Positions 55,663 through 64,000 are shown, numbered from the stretch's first letter. The stretch is DNA of 64,000 nucleotides from CAIVAT01 sp037128705 (GCA_037128705.1 JBAXVX010000002.1:124001-188000); one strand, 5' to 3'. Numbers and translations are program-made. The notes: generated by a model not told the origin, from the sequence alone.

Positions 55663-55781
55663 AATCGATTGTTTTTTCTCAATTCCCGTCAGGCATAAGA
55701 AAATACTGACTGTAAATCGTCAGCCCAAATTTCAACAGTAAAGGTATAATATTAATATATGGTTTTAAAGAGGAGAATGCC

Positions 55782-55803
55782 GGTCAAACCGGAGCATTTG
55801 ACC
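55782..55803. repeat. Inverted repeat GGTCAAA/TTTGACC
   Basis: GGTCAAA (55782-55788) is complementary to TTTGACC (55797-55803) with an 8-nt loop. There is no T run, so it is not a clear intrinsic terminator; it could be an operator or part of the leader of the DUF6624-like gene, 120 bp from its ATG. Confidence 0.35.
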
Positions 55804-55935
55804 AGCGGCTTGTCCACCCAGGCTGCATGCCCGGGTTTCCTCTCGAATGGATCCCGCTACCACTAAGTTTAAAAGACCGTTCTAAAAAGCGGAGAGATTG
55901 AGAAGGTTTTATTTTGAACTAAAAAGTAAATTATT

Positions 55936-56007
55936 ATGAAAAAAGAAGTTGAAATAAGAGAGGAAACAGATGGTCACCACACAAGCTGCCTTAGGCTGGA
56001 ATGGTGA
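55936..56007 (+). CDS. Micro-ORF 2, copy of TDGHHTSCLxL peptide
   Basis: This 23-codon ATG frame starts MKKEVEIREE and continues with 'TDGHHTSCLRLEW' before TGA. It contains the second copy of the 30-bp repeat in the same frame as micro-ORF 1. A near-match to a -7 box (TATTTTGA) lies about 25 bp before the ATG. I do not know a peptide family with this sequence. It could be a true micropeptide or an accident of a non-coding repeat. Confidence 0.25.
   Translation: MKKEVEIREETDGHHTSCLRLEW
55965..55994 (+). repeat. 30-bp direct repeat, copy 2, with inverted partner
   Basis: Identical to 54593-54622. Inside it, GTCACCACAC (55973-55982) is the exact complement of GTGTGGTGAC at 56059-56068, and GCTGC (55985-55989) complements GCAGC at 56050-56054; together they would form a 15-bp stem with a small internal loop. 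Copy 1 has no such partner downstream. Confidence 0.8.
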
Positions 56008-56094
56008 AAAGTAGAAGATTAACCTTAAAAATACTTTCGAGTGACAGGCGCAGCAGCGGTGTGGTGACTATTGTTCCTCAACAATCGACATTGC

Positions 56095-56502
56095 TTAACC
56101 CACAAATTTCACGATATAATACCCAGCCACGCTCACCATCGCGGTCAGGGACGCTCCCCAGGCGAGGTCAATAAAGACAATATTCAGGGGAAAACCCTTC
56201 AGGGTTGCATAGTTCGTTAAATCATAGGTGGCGTAGGCGATAAAGCCAAAGATTGCCCCCAGAACGATCGCCCTTACCACAGATTGCTTCTCCACCGCCG
56301 GGCTGATGACAAAGATGAAGATTCCGACAATGAAAATAAGATAAAAGATGATGGCGGCAGCCCAGTTCACCGTTTCCGACAGCAGTGCCCCAAGGTATTT
56401 CTGGTAGATGTTTTTTGCGACCAAACCAAGCCAAACCATATCGATGGCGAAAAACACAACGGTTGTGAGCAGGTAACTGATGATAATCCTTGGGAAGGTC
56501 AT
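56095..56502 (-). CDS. DUF2177 family membrane protein
   Basis: The 135-residue protein has four hydrophobic helices and the family pattern 'FFAIDMVWLGLVAKNIYQ' near the N terminus and 'YATYDLTNYATLKGFP' near residue 95. DUF2177 proteins are inner-membrane proteins of unknown function found in many bacteria. Length is normal. It is monocistronic and leftward; the next rightward gene starts 230 bp away. Confidence 0.8.
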   Translation of the reverse strand: MTFPRIIISYLLTTVVFFAIDMVWLGLVAKNIYQKYLGALLSETVNWAAAIIFYLIFIVGIFIFVISPAVEKQSVVRAIVLGAIFGFIAYATYDLTNYATLKGFPLNIVFIDLAWGASLTAMVSVAGYYIVKFVG

Positions 56503-56691
56503 ATACTGATGGTTTACTGATTTATACTGATTACAAAGTTAGTGAACAATTCTGTTTACAGGCATGTTTTTCCTTTCAGAACTTCCGCGCATCATCGGTG
56601 CTGAAGATATCCTGCCGTATATCGGTTGAGATCTGCTCAATGCAGAATGTATGAAACTCAAGATATAGATAGGCTTCATGTTTATAAATTT

Positions 56692-56699
56692 TAACTTTG
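56692..56699 (+). promoter_or_regulatory. -7 box of NAD(P)-binding protein gene
   Basis: TAACTTTG is a perfect TAnnTTTG match, 32 bp before the ATG at 56732. No clear TTTG -33 box lies at the right distance. Confidence 0.45.
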
Positions 56700-56731
56700 T
56701 GATCTTCTTGCAGTAACAAAAATTCACGTAA

Positions 56732-57370
56732 ATGAAAATCTTAGTCTTAGGAGCAACGGGCAGAACGGGCGAACTATTCGCCAGGCTTGCCGCTGACAAC
56801 AATCATCAGGTAACTGCCATAGTCAGGGATAAAAAACGCGGAACCCTTCCCAAAGTAAAATATATTGAAGGTTCTCCGACGGATGAGGTTTTGTTAAACA
56901 ACACACTGGAAGGAATCGAGGCTGTGGTTGTTTCGCTGAATATCAACAGAACTTCCGACAATCCGTTTGCCAGGGTGGTTTCACCCTTGACGCTTATCTC
57001 TGATACTATGAAGGCACTGATCCCCGCCATGGAAAAGAATAAAGTGAAAAGGGTCATAACCATCTCAGGATCAGGCGCAGGTGATTCATGGAAAGACATG
57101 CCACTGATTGCAAGGCTTCTGATCCGATACAGTAACATCATGCGGGCCTATGAGGATCATGACCGGCAGGAACAGCTTGTCCGAAAGTCCAGTCTGAACT
57201 GGACCATCGTCCGGCCCGTGATGTTAAACAGTAAGGAAACAGATAAGTACACAGCGACTTTCGGAAAACCTAAGGGAGGAAGCATCAGCAGGGCCGGAGT
57301 GGCAAAATTTACGCTCGATGCCCTTGAGAATGAAAAATATGTCAGGGATGTTGTGACCCTGTTTTCTTAA
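56732..57370 (+). CDS. NAD(P)-binding Rossmann protein (NmrA/BLVRB-like)
   Basis: The 212-residue protein starts with 'MKILVLGATGRTGELFARLAADN', a dinucleotide-binding GxxGxxG motif at the very N terminus, followed by 'VTAIVRDKKR' where NADP phosphate is bound and 'RVITISGSGAGDSW' and 'WTIVRPVML' later. This fits the atypical short-chain dehydrogenases that resemble NmrA or biliverdin reductase B. Substrate unknown. Length is typical. It is convergent with the SRPBCC gene, 38 bp away. Confidence 0.85.
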   Translation: MKILVLGATGRTGELFARLAADNNHQVTAIVRDKKRGTLPKVKYIEGSPTDEVLLNNTLEGIEAVVVSLNINRTSDNPFARVVSPLTLISDTMKALIPAMEKNKVKRVITISGSGAGDSWKDMPLIARLLIRYSNIMRAYEDHDRQEQLVRKSSLNWTIVRPVMLNSKETDKYTATFGKPKGGSISRAGVAKFTLDALENEKYVRDVVTLFS

Positions 57371-57408
57371 TCGAAATGATCGGGAAGTAGAGATAAGCGA
57401 TCAACCGG

Positions 57409-57861
57409 TTATTTCCGGAACTTTTGCTCCAGGATTTTATGCCGGTATTCGAAGATCTGCCTTACTCTGTGGTGAACGTACAGTTTACCGGCAATCCAGC
57501 CGATAAAGGATTTGCCGATTTCGTAATGCAACCGGTCGGTCATCAGAACTCCTTCGGGCACTTCCCTGAAATGATGTTCGTGGTGCCACAGGCGGTAGGG
57601 CCCTGTTCGCTGTTCATCTATGAAAAGGGAGCCCTCTTTTATGTGCGTGATCTCGGTGCACCATTTTAAAGGGATATTCAGCATGGGCCGGATCCTGTAT
57701 GTTATCATCATCCCTTCATACATGATGGGCGGAATTTCTGACGTTATTTCGAACACCATATCGTCAGGGGTGATGGCGTTCAGATTGGAAGGATCCGAAA
57801 AATAAATCCAGGCTTCTTCAATGGATATGGGTAAAAGTTGTTCCTGTTTCAGGTATTTCAT
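57409..57861 (-). CDS. SRPBCC (START-like) ligand-binding protein
   Basis: The 150-residue protein has the SRPBCC fold used for lipid or small-molecule binding: an N-terminal 'QEQLLPISIEEAWIYFSDPSNL', a central 'MNIPLKWCTEITHIKEG' strand pair and a C-terminal helix with 'GWIAGKLYVHHRVRQIFEYR'. Similar proteins in Bacteroidota are annotated as SRPBCC or cell-division-inhibitor-like; function is not proven. Gene neighbourhood (NAD(P) protein ahead, converging) gives no strong clue. Confidence 0.8.
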   Translation of the reverse strand: MKYLKQEQLLPISIEEAWIYFSDPSNLNAITPDDMVFEITSEIPPIMYEGMMITYRIRPMLNIPLKWCTEITHIKEGSLFIDEQRTGPYRLWHHEHHFREVPEGVLMTDRLHYEIGKSFIGWIAGKLYVHHRVRQIFEYRHKILEQKFRK

Positions 57862-57904
57862 GGCCTTATCAAATAAAAGGTATTAACCTCCTCCTGCATA
57901 TAAA

Positions 57905-60103
57905 TCAACGCATAATCAATTTTCCCGTGAACACTTTTTCACCTGAAAAGATCCTGTAAAAGTAAAGGCCCGGGGTAAAATGCTCCAACTTCACCCGGAT
58001 CACATCCCCGGCATTATTCATGGTCCCTTTGAATGTCTGACCGCATCTTCTGCCCGTGAAATTATAAAACTCCAGCAGGTAAGGCCCCGGGATGGCAGAT
58101 CGTAAAACGAAATGCACCATGTCGGATGCCGGATTCGGGTAAACGAGATTCTGTTCTATGGTTTTATCCGGCAGCGAACTCGATTTTGAAGGGATATCTC
58201 CGCAGGATCCTGTAGTTAGTATGGTGCCTCCCTCTCCAATGGCAAAACCCGTAAATTCATCAATAAAAGTTACGGCATTCAGCATATTGCTTGTTTTTTT
58301 AATTTGATCTTCCCATGAAAATCCCCCGTCGCTGGTCTTTAGAATCAGACCATCCCTGCCATCAGGCATCTCCCTGTAACCAACAACAAACCCGGTGTCG
58401 GCGTTAATGAAGGATATCTCTCTCATTTCGCTTCCTGTAAACTCGTCAGGACGGGGAATCTCCTCCCAACGCTCACCACCATCCATGGTCTTTATTATCC
58501 GGGTATAATATTTTTGGAGCAGCGTATCATAATCTCTTGCAAGCACATAACCGATAGTCTCGTTGTAAAAATAGATCTGCTGAACTAAAAACCAGTCAGC
58601 ATAGGTTGTGAATTTTGTCTCCCATGTCAATCCGCCATCCCTGGTTTTTCGGATAACTCCGCTCGCCATTCCTTCACCGGCAGCAATCCCGGTCTCATTG
58701 TCCAGAAAATCCATTTTATTTCCCATGAAAGGGCTCAGGGGAATAAACACCCATGATTTTCCGGCATCGGTTGTTTTATAAAGGCCATATTGTGGTGATA
58801 TGAGGGTAATATAGGCAACCTGAAGAGAGGGATAGGAAAGATCTGTCGCCTGCCCGGGAATTTCCTCCTCGTGCCAGGTTGCCCCTCCGTTTGACGTCAT
58901 GATAACATACCAATGGGAGTTCTCTCCCATAATGGCCATCCCGGCCTGGGAGGAGAAGAAATGGATGTCGAGCGGATGATGGGATGAATCTACGGTGATC
59001 CAGGTATTTCCCCGGTCGGCCGACCTGAATACCTGGTTCCACCCGATCATATACCCGGTATCACTGCTGGGAAAAAGGATCCCGAGGAGCTCAGTGTCCA
59101 TGCCTTTCCTGTGCGACAACCAGGTGTTTCCGCCATCTGTTGTTGAAAAAATGTTACCCCAGTTCCCAACTGCAATTCCATTTGATCCGGAACCAAAGCG
59201 CAGGCAGGAGACCGGGTTTAACACCGTATCGGAGACTTTTATCCAGGAAAAGCCGGCATCCGGGGTTTTATAGAGCTGTCCATCCCCCAGCACATAGCCG
59301 GTATTGGCTGATATAAAATCAATGTGGTTGTAGTTTGAATTGGCAGGAACTTCGGCATCCGTCCAGGTGATTCCGCCATTCGTTGTTTTGCTGATGAATC
59401 CCGTGTATCCCGTTCCGGAGGGTTTTATTCCGGCACAAAATCCGGAATCAGGATTCAGAAAACAGGCAGAGTAAACATATTTTGTTCCTCCAAGTGAGAT
59501 ATACTGCCAGGTGAAACCGCCATCCGTTGTTTTCGACAGGCCGAATTCAGGCCCTGTTGCGAAGGCTACTCTGGAAGAAAGCCAGGAGATGGTCCAAAAC
59601 GGAAAACCATAGCCTGTGGTATCATGGCTGATCAGTTGCCACGAACTTCCGCCGTTGGTGCTTCTCAGAATAGTGTGATGATTACCGGCAATGTAACCCG
59701 TATCATTGTTATAAAACACGACATCGTTCAGGTGGATGGTATCAAATCCTGTCTCAAGCGGTACCTTTTGCCATGATTCCCCCTGGTTAACGCTTTTGAT
59801 GATGGTGCCATTCAGCCCGACCGCAAAAAGCCACCCGTTTTTTAACCCGGTTATTGAACTGAGCGCCATACTGGTAATACCCGGAACTTGTTGCCAGTTA
59901 ACTCCCGCATCGGTCGTCCTGAGAATGGTGCCGTACCCACCAACGGCATAGCCTGTCAATGAATCGGTGAAAATGACTTTTGAAAGGTGGTTGCCCTGCG
60001 GTGATGGGTTACTCCAGGTCCAGCCGGAGACCTGGGCTGGAGAATTTAACCGGAGCAGTAACAGACCGCCGGTCAGGATCCAAAATTTCAGTAGCGTTTT
60101 CAT
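57905..60103 (-). CDS. T9SS-exported YCF48/BNR-type propeller protein
   Basis: The 732-residue protein has a signal peptide (MKTLLKFWILTGGLLL, cut near 'SPAQ') and about a dozen short repeats of YCF48/BNR type: 'ITDSLTGYAVGGYGTILRTTDAGVNW' and similar lines such as 'SRSTNGGSSW', 'TPDAGFSW' and 'KTTDGGFTW'. The fold is one or two large propellers. The last 80 residues are a Por sorting domain with 'VYPNPASDMVHF' and a final 'GKLIMR'. Its start overlaps the stop of the propeller kinase by 4 bp (ATGA), so it is co-transcribed with that kinase and may be under its control or part of the same sensing unit. Confidence 0.87.
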   Translation of the reverse strand: MKTLLKFWILTGGLLLLRLNSPAQVSGWTWSNPSPQGNHLSKVIFTDSLTGYAVGGYGTILRTTDAGVNWQQVPGITSMALSSITGLKNGWLFAVGLNGTIIKSVNQGESWQKVPLETGFDTIHLNDVVFYNNDTGYIAGNHHTILRSTNGGSSWQLISHDTTGYGFPFWTISWLSSRVAFATGPEFGLSKTTDGGFTWQYISLGGTKYVYSACFLNPDSGFCAGIKPSGTGYTGFISKTTNGGITWTDAEVPANSNYNHIDFISANTGYVLGDGQLYKTPDAGFSWIKVSDTVLNPVSCLRFGSGSNGIAVGNWGNIFSTTDGGNTWLSHRKGMDTELLGILFPSSDTGYMIGWNQVFRSADRGNTWITVDSSHHPLDIHFFSSQAGMAIMGENSHWYVIMTSNGGATWHEEEIPGQATDLSYPSLQVAYITLISPQYGLYKTTDAGKSWVFIPLSPFMGNKMDFLDNETGIAAGEGMASGVIRKTRDGGLTWETKFTTYADWFLVQQIYFYNETIGYVLARDYDTLLQKYYTRIIKTMDGGERWEEIPRPDEFTGSEMREISFINADTGFVVGYREMPDGRDGLILKTSDGGFSWEDQIKKTSNMLNAVTFIDEFTGFAIGEGGTILTTGSCGDIPSKSSSLPDKTIEQNLVYPNPASDMVHFVLRSAIPGPYLLEFYNFTGRRCGQTFKGTMNNAGDVIRVKLEHFTPGLYFYRIFSGEKVFTGKLIMR

Positions 60104-63100
60104 CCCCTGGATAAAAAGAAACTGAACTCACTGCCGCGTCCCGGTTCACTTTCAACATGGATCGTACTGCCGTGGAGCCCGATAAACTCCCTGCAAAGGA
60201 TCAGCCCCAGGCCTGTACCGCGCTCATTCTCCGTTCCATGCTTGGTGAACTTGCTGTCGACCCTGAAAATCTTTGCGATGTTCTCCGGCGCAATGCCAAC
60301 ACCGGAATCTTTTACGGTAATCTCAAACTGATCGCCCGATTCCTTAACCAACACACTGACAGCACCCCCTTTCGGTGTGAATTTTAATGCATTGGTCAGC
60401 AGGTTCCGCAGCACCGTATCGATCATGTTGACATCCCCCAGTGCTGTTTTTCCCTCAGCCCCCGATTGTGTGATCCCGATACTTTTTTTCTCCGCCTGGG
60501 TTTTCACCAGGGAGATAGTTTCCCCGATCCGTTCGTCCAGGTTAAAAGGAACAGGCGTGTACTCCAGGGTGCCGGTTTGAGAACGGGCCCAGAAAAGGAG
60601 GTTCTGAAGAAGTTCATAGGTCTGGTTGGCAGCATCCTTGATGTAGGTCAGTTGTTTCTCGATCTTATCCGCGTCAAAATTCCGGAAATCGGACAGCAGG
60701 ATGTCAGAAAATGCCAGGATCGAATGAAAAGGACTCCTCAGGTCGTGGGCTATGATGGAAAAGAATTTGTCCTTCGTGGCGTTCAGGTGCTCCAGTTCCT
60801 CTTTCTGCTTCTCAATCTGGAAGGTCCGTTCTTCAACTTTTTCTTCAAGGACTGTTCGCTGCCGGATGAGGTTTCGCTCTCTCCATTTGATATACAGGAT
60901 AACCACGAAAACCAGAAAAATGAAATAGGCGATGTAGGCAGGCCAGCTCCTCCACCAGGGAGGGTGGATCACGATGCGCAGGCTCTTTCCTGTCTCATTC
61001 CATTTACCGTCATTGTTGCATCCCTTCACCGTGAAACGATACTCCCCGGCCGGGAGGTTCGTGAAGGGAACAAACCGGCGTGTACCAAGGTCGATCCATT
61101 CATCCGAAACGCCCTCAAGCCGGTAGGCATACCGGTTATTCCCGGGATTGGTGTATTCCAGGGCTGCAAATTCAATGGTAAAGGTGTTTTCATTATAACC
61201 AAGAACCACCTCCTGGGTGTCCCGGACATCACGGAATTTTTTTATCCCGCCGGTAATTGTGTAAAACGAGGTGAAGACGATGGGCGGAATAAAGGAATTA
61301 TCCTGAATCGAATCGGGATAGAAAGAATTAAATCCGTTCATTCCGCCGAAAAACATCTCCCCGTCATCGCTTCGGAAACTTGCACGCAGGTTGAATTCAG
61401 GACCCTGCAACCCTTCCTGCACAGTGTAAGTTCTGAAGGTTTGTGAAACAGAATCAAACCTTGACAACCCGTTTCCGGTTGCAAACCAGACAGTATGAAG
61501 CCCGTCTTCAACGATTTCAAAGATCCGGTTGTTAGGCAACCCGCTCTCCTGCGAGAAATAGGTAAAAAGGGAGTCTTTCTTTGTAAAACGGTTTACGTAG
61601 GTGCTTGTCCCGATCCAGATCGCTCCGGTATGATCTTCACACAGGGAGATGACGAAATTATCGCAGAGCGCGTTGGAAGAACCTTCGGTTTTCCGGAAAT
61701 GGCTGAGTTTTCCGCTGTGCGGATCACACACATCCAGTCCGTTGAGTGTGGCAATCCAGATGAAGCCATCCCGGTCTTCGAGCAGGGAGTAAACCAGGTT
61801 GCTGCTGATGCGGTGGCTCTCGTCAGCCTGCTCTGAAAAATGCTCCGTGGTACCGTTCAGGATGCTGACCCGGTAAAGTCCGTTTTGCGTTCCGATCCAG
61901 TAATTTCCATCCCTGTCCTGAATGATCATGAAGATTCTGACCCCTTTAAGATCAGGTAACCGGTTATTCTTAAAGTACGCATTCATTCTCAAAAACCGGT
62001 GTTGCACCCGGTCAAAAATGAAAACGCCGTCACGCGTCCCTATCCAGGTACGGTGGTCGTTATCGCCGAAAACCACGTGAACAAAATCATTCGTCAAACG
62101 TTGATTCCCCTCCTGGCGGGTGGAGTAATGTTCAACATGGCCGGTTCTGCGGTCAACAAGATTCAATCCCTGTCCCCAGTTCCCGATCCAGAGGATCCCC
62201 TCCCTGTCCTTGTATATGGAGGCGATGACGTTCCCCAGGAGATCCACGGAATAGGGAGAATCGCTCCGGCGATACAGGTTGAACTTATGCTTTTTCAGGT
62301 CGGTCTTGCTGATGCCCTGAAGCGTACCGACCCACAGGTTTTCAGACCGGTCGATGAACAGGGAATTTACAATATTATGGCTCAGCTGGTTGTTTTCGCT
62401 GGTAAAGTCCTCGAAGAAAGGCTGATCCTCCTTCACGAAAGAGAGTTTGTTGAGGCCGCCCCCTTCCGTACCGATCCAGAAGTTCCCCGAAGGGTCCTCA
62501 ACGACCGACCGGATGAAGTTATGGCTTAATGAAAAGGAATGACCCGGTTCATGGTAATAGGCTGTGAACTGCCCGGTCTTTTTGTCGTACCTGTTCAACC
62601 CGTTTGCCGTGCCTGCCCATACATATCCCCGGTGGTCTTCGAAAAGGGCCGTAACGGTGTTGTCGCTGATGGCATTCTTCCTGCCCGGATCCGCCGGGAA
62701 AAAGCGAAAAGTCTTTGATTTCCGATCAAAGCAGGTCAGCCCCCGGGTTGAACCCATCCAGATCAGCCCGTTCGTGTCTTCCAGGAGTGGAATCCGGTTG
62801 TCCTTGACCGATCCGTCATATTCGAGGGTGCTCGTAAAATGCGTGAAGGTCCCTTTCCCGGGATCATATATTGTCAGTACGGGAGGGGTGTTTATCAAAA
62901 TCTTTCCGTCTGAACTGACGATGGCATCATAGGGATAGTTTAAAACATCACGGGGGTATCCGTTGGCATAATGGATCCGCTGGAACCTGTTCTCTTTCCT
63001 GATAAATCTGTTCAGGCCGCTTTTGGTGCAAATCCAGAGATCCCCGTCCCGGTCTTCGGCTATTGAATAGATCCAGTTGTTTGACAGGGAGTTTGTGTCG

Positions 63101-63318
63101 GACGGATTATAGGAATACACCTCGAAAGTATACCCGTTGAATTTGTTCAGTCCGTTCTGCGTCCCGGCCCAGATAAACCCCTGGGAATCCTGGTAAAGAC
63201 AATTGACCACGCTTTGTGATAATCCCTCCCCGAGTGAAAAGGTGGAAAAGAAATACTGCTGGGGCAGAACCGCCAGGGGGAGCAGCAAAAAGGAGATGAG
63301 AAGCAATCGCATGGCCAC
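60100..63318 (-). CDS. Two-component-propeller sensor histidine kinase
   Basis: The 1072-residue protein starts with a signal peptide (MAMRLLLISFLLLP). The periplasmic part has 13-14 Reg_prop repeats ('SQGFIWAGTQNGLNKF', 'DRDGDLWICTKSGLNRF') making two seven-bladed propellers, then a Y_Y_Y domain (about 700-780) and one transmembrane helix near 790-810. The cytosolic HisKA has 'IIAHDLRSPFHS' (His about 856), followed by a complete HATPase with 'GTGLGLILCRE'. Unlike classical hybrid two-component proteins of Bacteroidetes it has no receiver or AraC-type output domain, so it must signal to a separate regulator, not seen in this window. It is in an operon with two T9SS proteins. Confidence 0.92.
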   Translation of the reverse strand: MAMRLLLISFLLLPLAVLPQQYFFSTFSLGEGLSQSVVNCLYQDSQGFIWAGTQNGLNKFNGYTFEVYSYNPSDTNSLSNNWIYSIAEDRDGDLWICTKSGLNRFIRKENRFQRIHYANGYPRDVLNYPYDAIVSSDGKILINTPPVLTIYDPGKGTFTHFTSTLEYDGSVKDNRIPLLEDTNGLIWMGSTRGLTCFDRKSKTFRFFPADPGRKNAISDNTVTALFEDHRGYVWAGTANGLNRYDKKTGQFTAYYHEPGHSFSLSHNFIRSVVEDPSGNFWIGTEGGGLNKLSFVKEDQPFFEDFTSENNQLSHNIVNSLFIDRSENLWVGTLQGISKTDLKKHKFNLYRRSDSPYSVDLLGNVIASIYKDREGILWIGNWGQGLNLVDRRTGHVEHYSTRQEGNQRLTNDFVHVVFGDNDHRTWIGTRDGVFIFDRVQHRFLRMNAYFKNNRLPDLKGVRIFMIIQDRDGNYWIGTQNGLYRVSILNGTTEHFSEQADESHRISSNLVYSLLEDRDGFIWIATLNGLDVCDPHSGKLSHFRKTEGSSNALCDNFVISLCEDHTGAIWIGTSTYVNRFTKKDSLFTYFSQESGLPNNRIFEIVEDGLHTVWFATGNGLSRFDSVSQTFRTYTVQEGLQGPEFNLRASFRSDDGEMFFGGMNGFNSFYPDSIQDNSFIPPIVFTSFYTITGGIKKFRDVRDTQEVVLGYNENTFTIEFAALEYTNPGNNRYAYRLEGVSDEWIDLGTRRFVPFTNLPAGEYRFTVKGCNNDGKWNETGKSLRIVIHPPWWRSWPAYIAYFIFLVFVVILYIKWRERNLIRQRTVLEEKVEERTFQIEKQKEELEHLNATKDKFFSIIAHDLRSPFHSILAFSDILLSDFRNFDADKIEKQLTYIKDAANQTYELLQNLLFWARSQTGTLEYTPVPFNLDERIGETISLVKTQAEKKSIGITQSGAEGKTALGDVNMIDTVLRNLLTNALKFTPKGGAVSVLVKESGDQFEITVKDSGVGIAPENIAKIFRVDSKFTKHGTENERGTGLGLILCREFIGLHGSTIHVESEPGRGSEFSFFLSRG

Positions 63319-63345
63319 TTGAAGTTATGCTGTTATGATTGAATT

Positions 63346-64000
63346 TTAGTTGTCCCTGATCATCACCCTGCCGGTGTAGCAGGCGTTGTCCTGTGTCAGC
63401 CTGATAAAATAGATCCCGGCCGGAAGGTTGTCGCGATCAAGATCAACTGTTTGTCCGGAGATAGGATTAACCTGTCTTACCTGCTGCCCGTGAGCGTTAT
63501 ATACTGTCAGGCATGCCTCTTTGAGGATGGTCCCGCTCTGAAGTGTTGTCGTTGAACAGAATGGATTGGGATGAAATGAAAGTGCCTTGTTACCGGCGGG
63601 TTCATCCACGCCTACATTGCTGGTAATCCGGTTCGTGCCCTGCCATATGCCAGGTCTTGAGCCGTCCAGCATGGTACTGTACTTCACGATATGGAATCCC
63701 TCCTGTGTATCGGGATCCATATAGTAGATGTTGTCTCCGCTTATGCCATGCCCCACAACAAAGTGCCCCGATTTATCCTTCCACTCCCAGCGGATAACGA
63801 AGAGCCTGTTTTTCTGAATGTCCGATGTGATCTCATCAAGGGATGAAGGTTTACCAAACCCGGTGTTCTGAAGGTTCCCGAAATGAATCAGAATGTCCTG
63901 GATGCTGCCGGGATTACCGAAATTGTAATTCCAGTTGTTACAGCCCTGGCTTGGATCCTTGCAACAATCGACTTTCCCAAAATATGGATCTGTGGTAGTC
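63346..64000 (-). CDS. T9SS-exported papain-like cysteine protease, 5' end outside window
   Basis: The frame is open to the right edge of the window, so the N-terminal part is missing. The visible 217 residues include 'DPSQGCNNWNY' and 'LFVIRWEWKDKSGHFVVGHG', which fits the His-containing half of a C39-like or papain-like cysteine peptidase domain; the nucleophile Cys would lie off the window. A Por secretion domain ends the protein ('SFHPNPFCSTTTL' and a final 'GRVMIRDN'). The stop lies 27 bp before the propeller kinase start, so the three genes run as one operon. A GTG at 63756 is an internal codon, not the start. Confidence 0.7.
   Translation of the reverse strand, partial: TTTDPYFGKVDCCKDPSQGCNNWNYNFGNPGSIQDILIHFGNLQNTGFGKPSSLDEITSDIQKNRLFVIRWEWKDKSGHFVVGHGISGDNIYYMDPDTQEGFHIVKYSTMLDGSRPGIWQGTNRITSNVGVDEPAGNKALSFHPNPFCSTTTLQSGTILKEACLTVYNAHGQQVRQVNPISGQTVDLDRDNLPAGIYFIRLTQDNACYTGRVMIRDN

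Larger units (their letters stand above)
55663..56094. other. 432-bp intergenic region with repeat and inverted repeats
   Basis: The gap lies between two leftward genes. It contains a hairpin GGTCAAA/TTTGACC (55782-55803), the second copy of the 30-bp repeat (55965-55994) within a rightward micro-ORF (55936-56007), and an inverted partner of that repeat at 56050-56068. No long coding frame was seen. Confidence 0.5.

Noticed and set aside
54582..56007. Micro-ORF peptides as substrates for the LanM
   Set aside because: They have Thr, Ser and Cys but no leader and lie about 40 kb from lanM; nothing links them to it.
1..64000. CRISPR arrays, tRNA or rRNA genes, transposases, integrases
   Set aside because: None were seen on reading both strands; repeats found are single pairs and not regularly spaced.

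Overview
This 64-kb window looks chromosomal and comes from a member of the Bacteroidota (Bacteroidia-like). Six proteins carry a C-terminal Por secretion (T9SS type A) sorting domain. Many lipoproteins have a Cys followed by Lys or Ser. Several intergenic gaps contain the Bacteroidota -7 promoter box TAnnTTTG. There are PorT-like outer-membrane barrels and a two-component-propeller histidine kinase. I saw no rRNA, tRNA, CRISPR array, transposase or phage gene, and no SusC/SusD pair.

Layout. 1-3.6 kb: a left-truncated lipocalin-like lipoprotein, small membrane or secreted proteins of unknown function, and a serine hydrolase of the beta-lactamase/PBP fold. 3.6-15.6 kb: a class II lanthipeptide (LanM) locus, the most notable part of the window. 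A leftward pair encodes an unrecognised 354-aa protein and a LanM synthetase, overlapping by ATGA. Facing away from it, a rightward set encodes a short HlyD-like protein, a C39-peptidase ABC exporter, a second NHLM-type ABC protein and an ArnT-like glycosyltransferase. The LanC half of LanM carries the CCG variant (three Cys zinc ligands), and no precursor peptide gene is visible nearby. 15.6-26 kb: an HD protein, a T9SS repeat protein, two stand-alone receiver proteins and two large PAS/GAF histidine kinases. 26-29 kb: a four-gene operon of envelope proteins and a lipase-like lipoprotein behind a strong promoter. 29-34.5 kb: a cheB that has lost the start of its receiver domain, cheR with TPRs, a second lipase-like protein and an Lgt-like membrane pair. 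34.7-38 kb: a large secreted Asp-box protein. 38-45.5 kb: a glucan-use operon (large inverting glycoside phosphorylase-like enzyme, two GPH-type sugar transporters and a clan-A glycosidase). 45.9-50.8 kb: pirin plus two T9SS proteins. 50.9-53.2 kb: a decaying stretch with a VOC gene broken by an in-frame TAG, a lipoprotein remnant, a small four-repeat secreted protein, and a toxin-antitoxin operon whose toxin has an in-frame TGA. 53.5-57.9 kb: a methyltransferase, a DUF6624-like protein bracketed by a 30-bp perfect direct repeat that lies in two micro-ORFs, a DUF2177 membrane protein, an NAD(P)-binding protein and an SRPBCC protein. 57.9-64 kb: a leftward operon of a T9SS papain-like protein (running off the right edge), a propeller sensor kinase and a T9SS YCF48/BNR-type protein.

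How the parts fit. The LanM locus would install lanthionine rings on a leader-bearing peptide, cut the leader at a double-Gly-type site with the C39 domain and export the product, but its substrate must be encoded elsewhere. The glucan operon would split imported oligosaccharides by phosphorolysis. Much of the rest is sensing (four histidine kinases or chemotaxis-type enzymes and two lone receivers) and cell-surface secretion. Family names come from recognised motifs read by eye; no database search was run.
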